A stretch of 64,000 nt of DNA from Pleurotus djamor (Eukaryota; Basidiomycota; Agaricomycetes; Agaricales; Pleurotaceae). Position numbers and translations under genes: made by a program. Below are positions 21,519 through 33,032 of the stretch, one piece after another (within the stretch, counting starts at the first letter, position 1; each line of letters begins with the position of its first letter). Where the stretch lies: the NCBI GenBank assembly GCA_029747585.1, contig JAPEVF010000059.1, positions 1-64,000 on the forward strand. The letters are read 5' to 3'. The notes under the pieces are model-generated. The model did no database searches and had not been told where the DNA came from. It worked only from the letters and a program-made list of their open reading frames with translations.

Positions 21519-22958
21519 CTACGCTGATCCAACATTTGTCGGGATCACATTGCTCCATATCTCAATAACACCCCCGCCGTCTTTCGTCAGCCCACCAAGC
21601 AGTATCCTGGTCTCATCCATGCTCATGACCATACCATTAACTTTGCTAATGTCATTGGTCTGAAACGACCATTTCGTGTCAAGGACACATTTTTCACCAT
21701 CACGGTTAATCTCTGCACGTGCAATGGTTCCAAGGAGTGTTGAGGTGGTCAATTGTGCATCGCCGTTAAACCCTCTAGATGCCCCATTATTCTGCTGTAG
21801 TCACGAATCTGGTACGACAGACTCACAATGAGACTATGGGGCCCTCTGCGACTTTGTGCGCAGTCATAAAATCAGCCTTCAGACCTTCCCACNTTTTTGC
21901 TTTTCTTGTTTCGCGACGCGGTGGAACCTTTATCGCCACCCAATCCAATGAACAGGCGACCATCTGCGGTGCCCACTGCCAAAAGACTTGCTGCAGATAC
22001 AGCGGTTGACATGATAAAAGGGGGAGAAAGAGAGATGCCCGCCTCAGAGCCCGCCTCAGATGCAGCTAGAGCAGCAGTTTAGATCAGCAGGGAACGCGCG
22101 AAGTTTGAATGTGGATGTCCTCACAAATTTGATATACGGAGAGAAGCTTCCTTTGCATGAAATCGTAGTGATGCAGAGTGTGGTCGTAGCCAGCACTCAG
22201 CAATTCAGACGGACGATGGGGGATGAATTTGACACATCCACAGATCTACCACCGCGATATAAGAACTTGCTCAGAGGAAGCCTGGGCAATACTTACATTT
22301 GAGTGCTGGGCTTTCATGGTGCTCACCACTTTCGTAGAGATATCCAGTACGCCAACGGTTCCGGAGTCACAAGAGAAGGCCAAGTAACTCTTGTTTGGGC
22401 TAATGGAGAGCTGGTCAATCCGATTGAAGGGAGTTCGTCGTCGATGTTGGAAATGCCTGGTACCTCGTTCAGGACGTCGTCCTCATCACCAACGTCGATG
22501 CACATCAAGGCGTCAGAGGCCTTCTGGATCATTTTGGTGGACTCTTCTGGGAATCCAAAAGACATGATCTATTTGATCAGACCGTCGTGTCAGGTGCGGA
22601 TTGTGGGGTGACAGTGAGCGGACGAACACGTCGACCAACGCTTAGGAAAACATCGTCCAGATTTTGATTTGGTTTTGGAAGACAGGCTACGGAGGCAACC
22701 TCATCCCCAAGAGCCTGTATGGCCTTGACGACCTTGACGGTCTGTAGATCGTACACACGGAGCGACCCGTCGCCTAGAGAAATCCAAAAGAAATCAGAGA
22801 AAAGCGGGGGAGGGCAAGTCTGTGTGATACGCACTGGAACCAACGTAAAGGTGTCCATGACCACCCAACGCCAAGCATGTTACATGGGCTGGCAATTGCA
22901 GAGTTCGTTCGTAGGCGAAGGGGCACGAGGTTGCATTTTCAAGTTCATGATCTTGCAT
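21519..22958 (-). CDS. WD40 repeat protein, WDR53-like
   Basis: The start at 22958 gives MQDHELENATSCPFAYER, then LPAHVTCLALGGHGHLYVGS, joined over an intron to DGSLRVYDLQTVKVVKAIQ. Further blades read CVKFIPHRPSELLSAGYDHTLHHYDF and DEVASVACLP; the C-terminal part reads WSFQTNDISKVNGMVMS and ILLGGLTKDGGGVIEIW before the stop. Repeat order and the phrase LLSAGYDHTL resemble the WDR53 group, proposed elsewhere as a DDB1-CUL4 adaptor; that role is inferred here. Several short introns, and an N at 21893 in the last third. Confidence 0.75.
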
Positions 22959-23073
22959 CGCAAGTGGAAGGAAGATAAATGGTCGCCCACGTGGGGCGGG
23001 ATCTATAAAAGCTAGCTCTCCGATCAGAGGACGTCACCCATTCCAAATTTGAAACCCCCGGCTTCCAAAAGTC

Positions 23074-25222
23074 ATGTCACCTCCACCACCACAGAACATC
23101 CAGGATTTGACTGATCTCCTCAAAGATGATATCAAAGTCAAAGTAGCGGGTGAGTTTATCCTTCGCGCGCTATGTGTTGTCTTACTGAACTCTTTCTCCA
23201 GGCGTCGATGGTAAATTGACTTGAAGAGCTCACTATCGCCCGCACTACTCACGAATCGCCGGTTTCTTCCAGTCGATGGCGTCCTTCGTGGAAAGTTCAT
23301 GGTAGATCATACCTCAGACCCATTGCTCGAGCGCGGTCTCATTGAAATGTACAGTCGAAAGAGAAATTTCTGAGCGCAGCATCCTCAGATGGCTTCGGGT
23401 TCTGTAGTGTTATCTTGTGAGTTCCCTCTGCTGTTCAAACGCTCGATCGCGTCTCATTGGGCTGTCCAAAGTGGCTGGGATATACACGACGCGGTGTATA
23501 GTCGAGAGCTACTGATTTCCAACAAAGCGAATGGGTATAGGGATGTCATAGCATCCATCGACTTATCTAGCTACCGGCGCATACCATGGGAGAATAATGT
23601 CCCCTTCTTTTTGGTGTACTTCTTGGACCCGGATACCAAAGAGCCCCTCGTAGTCGACCCTCGAGGTTCCTTGAAAATCACAACCGAGAGAGCGGCTGCT
23701 GGTGGCAGGCAGTGTTACGCTGGCGTTGAGTACGAGGTACGAATCAGACTTTTTGACATCCGATCTACCTAATTCAATCAACCAGTATTTTAATTTCAAA
23801 GGTAGCGGGCCTCTGATTCGACAAGAAGACGCGAAATGTTAATGCGTGTATGCCAGAAACTCCCGTTAGCGCTGCAGAGAAACAATTCAAAGATCTTCAA
23901 CCACTTACACCTGGAAGTAAGAGCCTGCTTTTCCATTACTTCTTCGAAAGCATCACACTGACTTTTTCTCAGTGCATGGTTATTCCCTCCTTCGTACTCA
24001 GCTCAATAACGAATACTTCCACGACCTATTTGACATCAGCGCCCAATTCGGTGTCGCGATCGAAGGCCATCGTACGTATCCTCTGCTTTTCATGTGTGCC
24101 ACTTGTCTCATACGGTAGCTAGATACTGAGACAGGTCCAGGCGTCTTTGAGACTGCGCTGGCATATACGTCTGCTCTCAAGATGGCGGACTCTGCTATCT
24201 TATTTAAATTCGCCGCCAAGAGTATCGGTATGAAGCATGGGATAATCCCCAGCTTCATGGCCAAGCCATGGGGTCAACTTCCTGGCTGCAGTGGGTGCGG
24301 TCGTGTACGCGTTGTGCGTCTTATCACCAACTGACGTCGCATTAGACATGTGCACGTCTCTCTTCGCGATGAAAGCGGGAGAAATGTATTTGCTGTCTCT
24401 GAAGATGAGCTGAAGTCTGGTCGTGCCAATGCCGCCTTTGAAGACACGAAATTTATCAGCGAGGAAGCAGAGTGGTTCCTTGCAGGCATCCTCGACGGAA
24501 TAGCCGATGGTACGTCTCTTCCATATTGCGGATGGAAGGAATTGACGTGACGCCGTCCTCGACAGTGATGCCGATGGTAAGTTCCCTTACGCATGTAGGT
24601 CCAATACGCGCTCACCACCGGTCATGTAGATCGTACCAACGATCAATGGTTACAAGCGTCTTGTCGGTGGTGAAACGTATTGGGCACCCAATGCGATCAC
24701 CTACGGCTACGACTCACGCGCAGCCTCAGTTCGTATAATATCGCCTCCAAGCGCCCCACCGTCCGCTACTCGACTCGAAATAAGAATTCCAGGAGCAGAT
24801 ATGAACCCGTACTTCGCCTTGAGCGCCATCTTCTCCTTAGGTCTTCGAGGTATAGCGAAGAAAATGCCCCTAGAGATTCCTCCTATCACACATTTCTCGC
24901 CGGAAGACAAGAAATCAGGAAAGGTCAGCTACTTTGATGATCTTGACCATGAAGAAGTCAGGCACTGATAACTTCTGTTAGGTTAAAATGCTTCCGACAT
25001 CACTCGAGACAGCCACTCAAAAGATGATGAAAGCCGAGAGCATAGCGAGGGGGGATGCTATGTTTGGCAACGACTTTGTTGAACATTATGGAGGGACGAG
25101 AGAGCATGAAGTCAGGGTGTGGAACGAAGCAGTAACTAATTGGGAAGGTGTGTGTCCAAACCCGAATTTTATGAGTAGATACTGACAATTTATTAGTGGA
25201 ACGTTATCTTGAGCTTGCCTAG
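23074..25222 (+). CDS. Glutamine synthetase-like enzyme (type I fold, FluG-C-terminal type)
   Basis: The start at 23074 gives MSPPPPQNIQDLTDLLKDD. Exons join as KVKVAG-VD-VDGVLRGKFM, using a 9-nt internal exon (23202-23210). Then SKEKFLSAASSDGFGFC, GWDIHDAVYS, IPWENNVPFFLVYFLDP, AAGGRQCYAGVEYE (first metal-site strand), FGVAIEGHHTETGPGVFE, MAKPWGQLPGCSGHVHVSL (ATP and glutamate site) and YKRLVGGETYWAPNAITYG. It ends ...VERYLELA at 25220-25222. This is the GSI-like subfamily found as single enzymes in fungi and in FluG, often gamma-glutamylating amines rather than being the main nitrogen-assimilation GS. Active-site segments look intact. At least ten introns; the substrate is inferred only. 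Confidence 0.85.
23202..23210 (+). other. Internal 9-nt microexon in the GS-like gene
   Basis: GCGTCGATG is flanked by AG at 23200-23201 and GT at 23211-23212. Joining 23149 to 23202 and 23210 to 23273 restores KVAGVDVDGVLRGK, the conserved N-terminal motif; skipping it would shorten the motif by three residues while keeping frame. Confidence 0.75.
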
Positions 25223-25263
25223 ATAGATCATGCCATGCCCGCAACATAAGCATGTGAAGTTAA

Positions 25264-26188
25264 TTATGATTCTTCATTTGGTAGGCTTTTCAGCCACTTG
25301 AGGAGATGCGGTACGTCCTATACAGAACATCAGCAATGAGCTTCGATCATGCAGGGGGATCAAGTTGAGTAAGTACCTGGGAGATCGTGCTTGCCATGGT
25401 GCTTTCCACGATGAACGACGGTATGCTACCGCCTGGAGTGCTCGATGTCGCCATAATCCATTCTGTGTTACCGTTTTCAAGCTCCCTGATACGCTCCACG
25501 CTCACGTATTTTCCCTTCACTCCTTTCGTTTCTAATTTAGCATATTCTTCATCCCCCGGAGACGACAAGTCTATAGGGATAGACACGATGGTTCTAATGC
25601 AATTTTAGGACCCCAAGGACTGAAAGTGATGGTTCGCTCCTTCTTACCCAGCTCGCGGAGATTCACTGGAAAGTTCCGTAACTTGTAATTCGGTGAATAC
25701 TCGTGGAGACACTGGTGGTGGAAACTTGTAGTGCATCGACCACACCGACTGTGTATCGGAAACTTCCTTNATCAGAGTCACCGAGTGGACTTCCGGAATG
25801 AACCTAACTCTTTCAACAAGGAATTAGAGAGACAAATGGACACACACTCACTGCTTCTCGTGTTCNGGTTTGTTGACCCCAAGTTTGGACCACAGCTGGT
25901 CAAACGTCACTTCTTCTGCTGCATGTTCACTTAGCCTGCAATGCCAAGGAGCTCCGTCTATGGCTTGCTTCGGTCGACTGAACGTCTGGACCCCGTGGTA
26001 CACCTTCCCTTTACGCCAGTCCTTCACGCTCTCGAGAATCTGGACGCCAGCTTGTATGATCGCCTCTTGCGAAGGAATGTCTAGAACAGCGTCAACTGCC
26101 GCCAAGAAATCGAGGGTCGAATTTGCTTACTCCCCAGTTTAAGCGGGGTGGTGATAGTGAGTTGGTATGGACTAAGTTCCGCAGTCAT
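25264..26188 (-). CDS. DUF3074 (START-like) protein
   Basis: The start at 26188 gives MTAELSPYQLTITTPLKLG, joined over a short intron to DAVLDIPSQEAIIQAG. Diagnostic segments are VKDWRKGKVYHGVQTFSRPK, DGAPWHCRLSEHAAEEVTFDQLWSKLG, SIPIDLSSPGDEEYAKLE, GKYVSVERIRELENGNTEW and MATSSTPGGSIPSFIVEST. The last exon DVPHLLKWLKSLPNEES ends at 25264. This is the DUF3074 architecture, a helix-grip hydrophobic-ligand fold of unknown biological role in fungi. It probably binds lipid or sterol-like ligands; that is inference from the fold. Convergent with the GS-like gene, 41 bases apart. Confidence 0.82.
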
Positions 26189-26342
26189 GGATGTATCTGC
26201 GAGGGATAAAAATACCCCCTTTCTCAGCTTATCTTCCGCGAGGTGGACCACAAGTTCCCACTGTCAATATTGTCTTACGAAGACATCAAACTATAGATAA
26301 CGGCTAGATAATCAAAAACGAGGTTCTAAGGAGCGGAAGAGG

Positions 26343-28801
26343 CTATTTTTGCCTTGGAGGTTCGACGCCTTGATCAACGAGGGTTTCCTCTCGGGGCACA
26401 TGCGATATATCACCATTGGCCGCCTCGTCNACTTCATTTCGGGATGCGATCTTGGGTATCTTGACAAGGAGAAGAACCAGGAATGACAATCCAACGACTG
26501 CACTTGAAACGAAGAAGATGGCGCGAGGGAACGAGGCGACTGTCTTGATATATACAAAACCATAAACAGCAGGACCCAGGATTTGTGAACTAGTAAAACA
26601 GGTCATGGAGGCGGCCGAGGATAGTAAATTGTGGGACATACCACAGAGCTTGGACGACACTCAAAGCGCCATATAATTTCCCTATTTCACGGCCTCCTCG
26701 TCTGGTATAAATTTCGATTGCCACACTCTGGACTGCAGGCGAAAATCCTCCACCGAGGGAACCGAGCATTCCAAAGGAAGTGAACACAAGAGGTGAGATA
26801 GTCATCGCCATGCCNATGTAAACGAGGGTTTCAATGACCATGGAAATTCGCGCTAGCCATAGGTCAAAGGATGGTGAATGGAGCTCGCGTAAGTTATGTG
26901 GGCCTCGTGAGCGNGAACGCCCCGAAGAGCTTGCGCGTCCATTAGCCAACAGCGGTTCTGTCTCGGAACCGTAGACGAGTTGNGGTTTGGGTTTGAAGAA
27001 TCTGATAATNACTGCNCTAGAATTGAGAGATTTGAGCGAGAGAGANANTATCGNAGCCCTTACGAGGCAAAACCAAAGCGAGGAAAGCTGCACGAACGGC
27101 TCCGACNAGACTGATCCAGTAACCAATCTAGGAGGNTTGTTAAATGAGTCGGATAGCCAGCAANGAACAACATACAATCTCTGAGGACCATCCGAAAACC
27201 GATGCCGCATACTGGAATTTGTAGAGGTATGAACCCTACANCATTGCTTAGCAATNACTGGAGCGGTCCAAACGCGAGAGGATNTACCCACAATGATGGA
27301 TATAGTAAGCCCGTACGAGAGAGCGACCAATGCGAGGTTCCAGTCACGTTTGCGCGAAGTCAGGCCGTTCGATTTCTCCACCGCACCAGGGAGGAATATG
27401 GTNAGAGGACTAAGGAAGCGGAATAGCCTCCTAATGTAGAGGATGACACTCTGGAAGAGGCTGCTGAGAAGATCGGCATTTTCTTGCATGGAAGCTGCTC
27501 GTAGACGTGCTTCACGTTCCTCTTCCTTTGCATATTGAGCACGGAACTCTAGCATCTGCTCCTTGGTCAAAGATTCCGGGATGATGACCCATGCAAAGGT
27601 CGCGTAGATGAAATGAACGAANGCGGAGAAGTAGAANACGGAGAGTGTGAGACGTGTTGNCTTGATAATGAGGGAACCAATGGCTGGGCCAATGGCGATA
27701 CCGGTGAACATCCAACCCAGCGACAAAGAGAGCATGCCGGCCCTGACATAANGTAAGCATGANNANNNCGGTAAACAANATGTAGANGAGAGAAATGAGC
27801 GNACCGGTGTTGAGGGGTAGTGGTATCTGCAATGTATGCATGCACTGCTCCAATGGAGCTTGCNAANCCTGGATGACANGATATGAGTGGTGGTGACATG
27901 ANGNNNNGTGGAATGACNCATGCCTCCCAGACAGCCCTCAATCACTGGGCCTANTAGCAAGAACCAGTAACCCCCAGGGAGATATTGGAAGAAGAACGCA
28001 ACGAATATGAAGTTGCACTCATTGATGAGGAGGCCAGATACGGACAATCCCATAATCCGGGTGCGACCATAGCGATCGGAAAACTATGCAATAGTTCACG
28101 CAACTTGGAGAAGGAAGCTCCATGACTTGTACTCACTGAGCCCCACCAAGCGGTAGTGAGACAACTTAAGACACCCATCGTGGCCGTCAAAACTACCACG
28201 CGTAAGCGAATCNGACCTCTGAAACGGTGTCATGACATACCTGCGTTCAGTTGAGCAACNGCAGCTTGAACAACTGGATCCTTGGCACAAAGTTGCGATC
28301 GGTCCGGACCATATTGTGCGAGAGCTTCGAGGCCTGCAAAATTCAAGACGGCCGAGGCGCGACTGGCGTCTTGGAATATTTCTGGCTTGTGAATACTGCA
28401 TGCGATAAGTGTGTATATCTCAATGCGAGGAGCAAGGGTCGCAGAGGAAGCAGCGGCGGAGAGTGGCAGCAATGCAACTATCCTATAAAACTTCATTACC
28501 GACCGCNGCAATGACAAAACGGGAGACGAATAGCATACCACCAAGACGATGGCGTCTTCCACCAGGGTCGATGAGGATGAGNTTCTCCGTCGAGAGACGC
28601 GTCGTTGCCCGTGAGCGTGTCCTCTGTAGCATGAGAGCCATGCACGAACTGGTCGAGGAGCTCCGCAGCTTCCTCGCTGACGGGGCCATCCTGCATTATG
28701 AAGTCCTCCGGCTGAGCGACCAAGGGTATTGACGAGGTCGTNTGTCTCGAGGACTGGGGACGCGAGGGGGAGGTCGCCGCCAGTCTGCCTGGGTCAGACA
28801 T
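26343..28801 (-). CDS. Major facilitator superfamily transporter (TetA-like, fungal)
   Basis: The start at 28801 gives MSDPGRLAATSPSRPQSS and a long acidic cytosolic N-terminus (EEAAELLDQFVHGSHATEDTL), then HRPWWKTPSSWW before the first helix. Segments typical of the tetracycline-resistance-like MFS clade follow: LLGPVIEGCLGG, SSIGAVHAYIADTTTPQHR, SLSLGWMFTGIAIGPAIGSLI, and a C-terminal half with TISPLVFTSFGMLGSLGGGFSPAVQS, LYGALSVVQALWY and QILGPAVYGFVYIKTVASFPRAIFF. An insertion of about 100 residues (central loop) carries a Ser/Arg-rich stretch SSSGR.RSRGPHN. Ends EPPRQK at 26343. N bases fall mostly in introns or at variable sites. Substrate unknown; presumably a plasma-membrane or vacuolar proton-coupled exporter. 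Confidence 0.85.
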
Positions 28802-29022
28802 GATGGGANGGGANNNANTCAAGAAAGGGTGTGGAAGGGAAGGACGGAAAGAGAATCAGTGTGGCATGGGGAGAGTGCAAGTTTATAATCAGGACTTTCC
28901 GCCGGCTTATTGGGGCTAATCTTATCAGATAAACACAAGCCTCGGTTATCAGCCCATGNGTGTCTTCGGCTGAAGTGACNCTCAAGACTTCAACTCACCG
29001 CACAATCCAGCGACAAATATCC

Positions 29023-29595
29023 ATGGTACGTTCATCGGTGATCAACTCTACTCCATTGNTCATCTGGTCGTAGTCTCGCACCGTCGACATCCCGCAGTCT
29101 ATCAAGGACTCCCTGCNCAAATTCCGCTTTGCACGACGAAATGAGGGATCGGCTGCGCTCATCATCAAGATTAACAAGAAGGACCTCATCATGGAAGAGG
29201 TCGAGNAATTCGANAGCATCAGCATAGAAGACCTTGCGGANGGTCTGTGACCCACCTCATGCCAGATCGCGTCNNCTAACTCANCACCCAGAGCTTCCTG
29301 AGAACTCTCCAAGATACGTCATGNTGTCGTATGAGTTACACCACAAGGATGGTCGTAAATCATTTCCNCTCGTCCTCATCAACTGGGCCCCGACATCGAG
29401 TGAGATCGGACTGCTCACACTACATGCAAGCGCTCTTCTCGACTTCCAGAACACGGTACGCATCATCCATATCCCTCCGGTCCTCGGAGAACTAAACTTT
29501 CATTTGTGTAGGCTGATGTGAGTAAGGTGATTGAGATCAGAGAGGGACCCGAAGGACTCTCGAAGGAAATAATAGATAGCAAGTTATTGGGATGA
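29023..29595 (+). CDS. AIM7: Glia maturation factor homolog (ADF/cofilin fold)
   Basis: Four coding exons: 29023-29025 (ATG only), 29074-29242, 29292-29455 and 29512-29595, coding 139 residues. The product starts MSRTVDIPQSIKDSL, continues KFRFARRNEGSAALIIKINKKDLIM, then SYELHHKDGRKSF and VLINWAPTSSEIGLLTLHASALLDFQ, and ends EIIDSKLLG. The GLLTLHASAL helix and IPQSIKDSL start identify GMF. GMF binds Arp2/3 to debranch actin networks and inhibit nucleation. The first intron directly follows the initiator codon, a layout also known from ADF/cofilin genes. Divergent from the MFS gene (221 bases). Confidence 0.93.
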
Positions 29596-29645
29596 TCGAC
29601 TTGGAGTTATGCAGCACAGTTCTTGTACAAATTATAATAATGCTA

Positions 29646-31162
29646 TCACTTTTCCGTCTGAGAAGTCTCCTTGTCCGAGTTTGCCTCTGATGGTTGAGCG
29701 CAGTAGGCCTGCATTATACAAGATAGTACCCATGCATTGGCGACGACGTAGGCCAGGCTGCGTAGCCACAGTCCAAAGAATACATTGTCGCCCAAGAATT
29801 CAAGGCGGTAGGCTTCTGAGAGCCACATAGCCTGCGATCCTATCCACAGTACACCACACGCAATGCTTCGCTGTCTCGAAAGGGATAGCTGCGGTATGAT
29901 CAACGGAAGGAAGATCAAATACCACAAGAAGTACTGAAAGTGATTGATGAGCAACCACGACATGATCCAAGCCGTTTTGAAACAGACATACCTGTGATGT
30001 GCAGACTTTGTTGAACAAAACGAANAATGATGTTTGTACAAACCACGCAAACGGTAAATCGTTCGAGTTTCCNAGAAGCAGCCCGCTNCCTAGACTTAGN
30101 AGCATCTGNGGAGCGAAGCTGACCAGCGGTGAACGCAAGACGGTTTGCCAGAGAGGCAAGTTGGCCGAGTTGGAANTCTCCANGGAGGGGTACGCCAGAT
30201 ACGTCAAATAAAAGTATGGCGAGAAATTATGCCGATGGTCAAGCCGGTGAAGATGATAAAGGAAGGCTTCGTCCAAAAAGGGTTGACCCCAACTACNAAC
30301 CATCATCAAGTCAGTNGTCATCAACGAGCAGTTCACATCATCACTTACACGAGGTAACACAGCAATCCAAGNGCGAAGAAAGTTCCCCCACTGATTATCG
30401 TAAACCTGACAGATCGATAGTTGACCCAGGCGCGTCCTTCGCGGAGNCATCCCAGACAACTTAATCCGTACACAACAGGATATATCTTCCAATGTGTCGC
30501 GAGGCCTAGGCCGATCGCTGCAATATCCCAATGTCGCTTTAAAGTGGCATAGAGAGTGNCCAGGACGAGGGACGCCAAGACAGATTCGGACGAACCGCGC
30601 GTAGAGATGGTGAAGATGAGGGGATTGAGAAGATGGCTGGCAGTGAGGAGCGTCGCTCGCGTTTCAATACTCATACCCGCNCCTGCCTGAGATGGATGTG
30701 AAGTTCCGTAAACTCTCGGAAGAATGACGGAAACAAGGAGGTTGTATATTAGAACACCATTGAGGATATCACATCCGGCGAAGAGATATTTGCCAAAGGA
30801 GGGATGTACCCACTCGTTCGGAGCGAGTAGTGCTGCCAGAAGGGGCGTGTATCTGTACGTAGCCCGAGTATACGGGCTATTCGGGGTGCTCAATACGGAA
30901 ACAGTAGACGCGTAAAAGACGAGTAAACTCACTCTCCAGCATGAAGATATTGTCCTAGCCAACCTTGGGCGAAATTAAGACCGTCCGGACGGACAATGAA
31001 CGACGTCGCGTCACTGAAAACGCGGTAATCGACATCCGTGTATTTTACGACAGAGTGCGCGTCGTGCCATTCGCTATACACGATGAGGGCGNCACGAAGC
31101 AGCACGGAGCTGACCACGACATTGCGAAACGACGGAACGTGTTTAAAGCGAGGTTCAGGCAT
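29646..31162 (-). CDS. GPI14: GPI mannosyltransferase I (PIG-M)
   Basis: Polytopic ER enzyme that adds the first mannose to GlcN-PI from dolichol-phosphate-mannose. The start at 31162 gives [19 protein letters not shown], then [19 protein letters not shown], which contains the luminal DxD (DVD) motif. The next exon, [18 protein letters not shown], is the second signature of PIG-M. Further helices read [52 protein letters not shown], and C-terminal [30 protein letters not shown]. About five exons. N bases do not disturb the frame. SKP1 lies 180 bases upstream in the same orientation. Confidence 0.9.
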
Positions 31163-31341
31163 GGAGAAATANTGCCAAGCAGGACCTGAGTCAAATTCAA
31201 AGGAAATTCACACCCNNCCTCGCATTAGGGGTCTATGTGAATGCAAGAACAAAAGATGCACGGGAGGTTACGCAGTGACGACTAAAGAATACAAGTACTA
31301 TGCACAATGTTATCAAGAGATGCATTCTAAGAACGCGACGA

Positions 31342-32098
31342 TCATCGGTCCTCTGCCCATTCCTGAGCAAAGACGTTAGACTCAGCAACGGGGTGAGATT
31401 GTACATATTGCTTACGTTTTCTTTCTTGATTTGAGCCTGATCAAAACCACGTTTAGTGATATGGACAAAGGCGTCAAACTGGAAAAACGCACCTCCTCCT
31501 CAGGCGTGAAATCGTTCACGATGTTGAAGAGTTTACGGATCTCCTCAGGAGTTTTACCCTTGATCATGTTCGCGACGGTTTTGCAACCAACGTCGCTAAG
31601 GAGATTCTCTGTCAGTAAGGAGAAAAGGGGTCGTAGTGAACGCGATGCCACTCACAGAAGGGATTTGATGTCGAGGTAGTTGGCAGCGAGGATGATCTCG
31701 AAAAGCATCTCCTGGTCAACATTGATGAATTTCTGGTCCCACTCGCTGATGTCGGTGGAGCGCTTGCGCGTTTCATCCTGGTTTTGGTCGGCATCTGCTT
31801 GAGGAAGGGGTTCACCGCGATGATGCTCGCAGTACTCGAGGACCTGAGCAAGTGTTATCGACAAAGCAAAAAGGGCGTTTCGAGGCGTTTACCTTCTTCA
31901 ACACGCTCGAGGAGACGTTGGGAAGAGGGATGGGTTGATCAGACTCGCCAACATCTACGCAGCATACGATTACAGCNTTGAAANTGAGGTTTGCAACGAT
32001 AACATACCTTCGAGCATGTTCTTGATGAGAACGCTGCGCTCGACGATGTCGCGCTCAGTTGTGAACTGCTCGTTGTCGGAGGTGACGAGGAGAACCAT
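31342..32098 (-). CDS. SKP1: SKP1, core SCF ubiquitin ligase subunit
   Basis: Links F-box proteins to cullin-1. The start at 32098 gives [17 protein letters not shown], then [14 protein letters not shown], the BTB/POZ start. Next are [45 protein letters not shown] and [24 protein letters not shown]. The C-terminus FTPEEE-AQIKKEN-EWAEDR needs two more introns, and the last exon ends at the TGA at 31342-31344. This C-terminal helix is the F-box contact and is fully conserved. No disruption seen. Six F-box genes lie in the same window. A 171-base divergent promoter is shared with the mitochondrial bL27 gene. Confidence 0.95.
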
Positions 32099-32269
32099 GA
32101 TTGCTGTTCGATGTGTTGGAAGATGAGTGGAAGGAGGAGAGTGATGTCGAAGGGGCAGCCGCGTCTAACTATTTAACTAGCGTACTCGGCTAACGCCGCA
32201 TGACTCGTGACGCGTGATAAGGCAGTGCTACTTTTGGANATTCGTCAAGCGCCGCCTTTGTCCAAAGAA
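32099..32269. promoter_or_regulatory. Bidirectional promoter SKP1 / mitochondrial bL27
   Basis: 171 bases separate two divergent start codons, so both genes must share this region. It contains TTAACTAGC and ACGCGTGATAAGG; no defined TATA is certain. Confidence 0.55.
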
Positions 32270-32880
32270 ATGTTGTCTCTGCGCTGCTTGGACGCTGTAA
32301 CCAACGGCCCTTTTTCTCTTCTAGGTGCGACTTCTCCTTTGCTTTGCGCCCACAGAGACGCGACATCTTACCCTATTGTCCTCAAGGTGCCATTCGAACC
32401 GCCACAAAGCGCGCTGGTGGTACCGTACACAATCATGGTGGGTCTCCAGGTAAACGGCTAGGTCTCAAAAAGTTTTCAGGTATTATTCTGGTTTTGGACT
32501 GTTATCTGCTGGTTCAAGTGTCTTAACGCGTCTCTTAGACCAGTATGTCATCCCTGGCAACATAATAATCCGTCAACGGGGTACCACCTTCCACCCGGGT
32601 CCTCACGTACGTCTTCCTATCTCGGGACGCAACCCTCACAATGTCATTGACATGNCAATAGGTTAAAATGGGCAAGGACCATACACTTTATGCGACTGCT
32701 CCTGGCTTTGTCCGATTCTACAAAGAAAAGTGGCTACGGCAGGAACGCAAATTCATCGGCATTGTACTAGAGCGTGGCGAGGTGCTTCCGAGGGACGAAG
32801 CCTCCCTAGGTCGTAGTCGGTTCTGCGGCCTGGTCAATGTCAAAGCTCCCGCTACTTCAAATGAAGCCCATGCAATATAG
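32270..32880 (+). CDS. MRP7: Mitochondrial ribosomal protein bL27m
   Basis: Large-subunit mitoribosome protein near the peptidyl-transferase centre. Exon 1 encodes MLSLRCLDA. An intron at 32297-32355 joins it to RRDILPYCPQGAIRTATKRAGG, the mature N-terminus of bL27 preceded by a short targeting segment. Next are TVHNHGGSPGKRLGLKKFS, DQYVIPGNIIIRQRGTTFHPGPH and VKMGKDHTLYATAPGFVRFYKEKW, the bL27 signature. Four exons, ending SNEAHAI at 32880. The alternative that uses the open frame through the first intron fails to match the family. Convergent with the PAP2 gene. Confidence 0.92.
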
Positions 32881-33032
32881 CACGACGATTTGACCCATGC
32901 CCAAGTACCTTCATTTGGAATAGAGACGTTTTGGCAGACTTGCAGACACTTCAAACAGATTGCAGACGCGTAAGAAGTATTCAACCCGAAGTTCGTACAA
33001 CAAAAGTAGTCCATGTCTACATACTCGATAAT

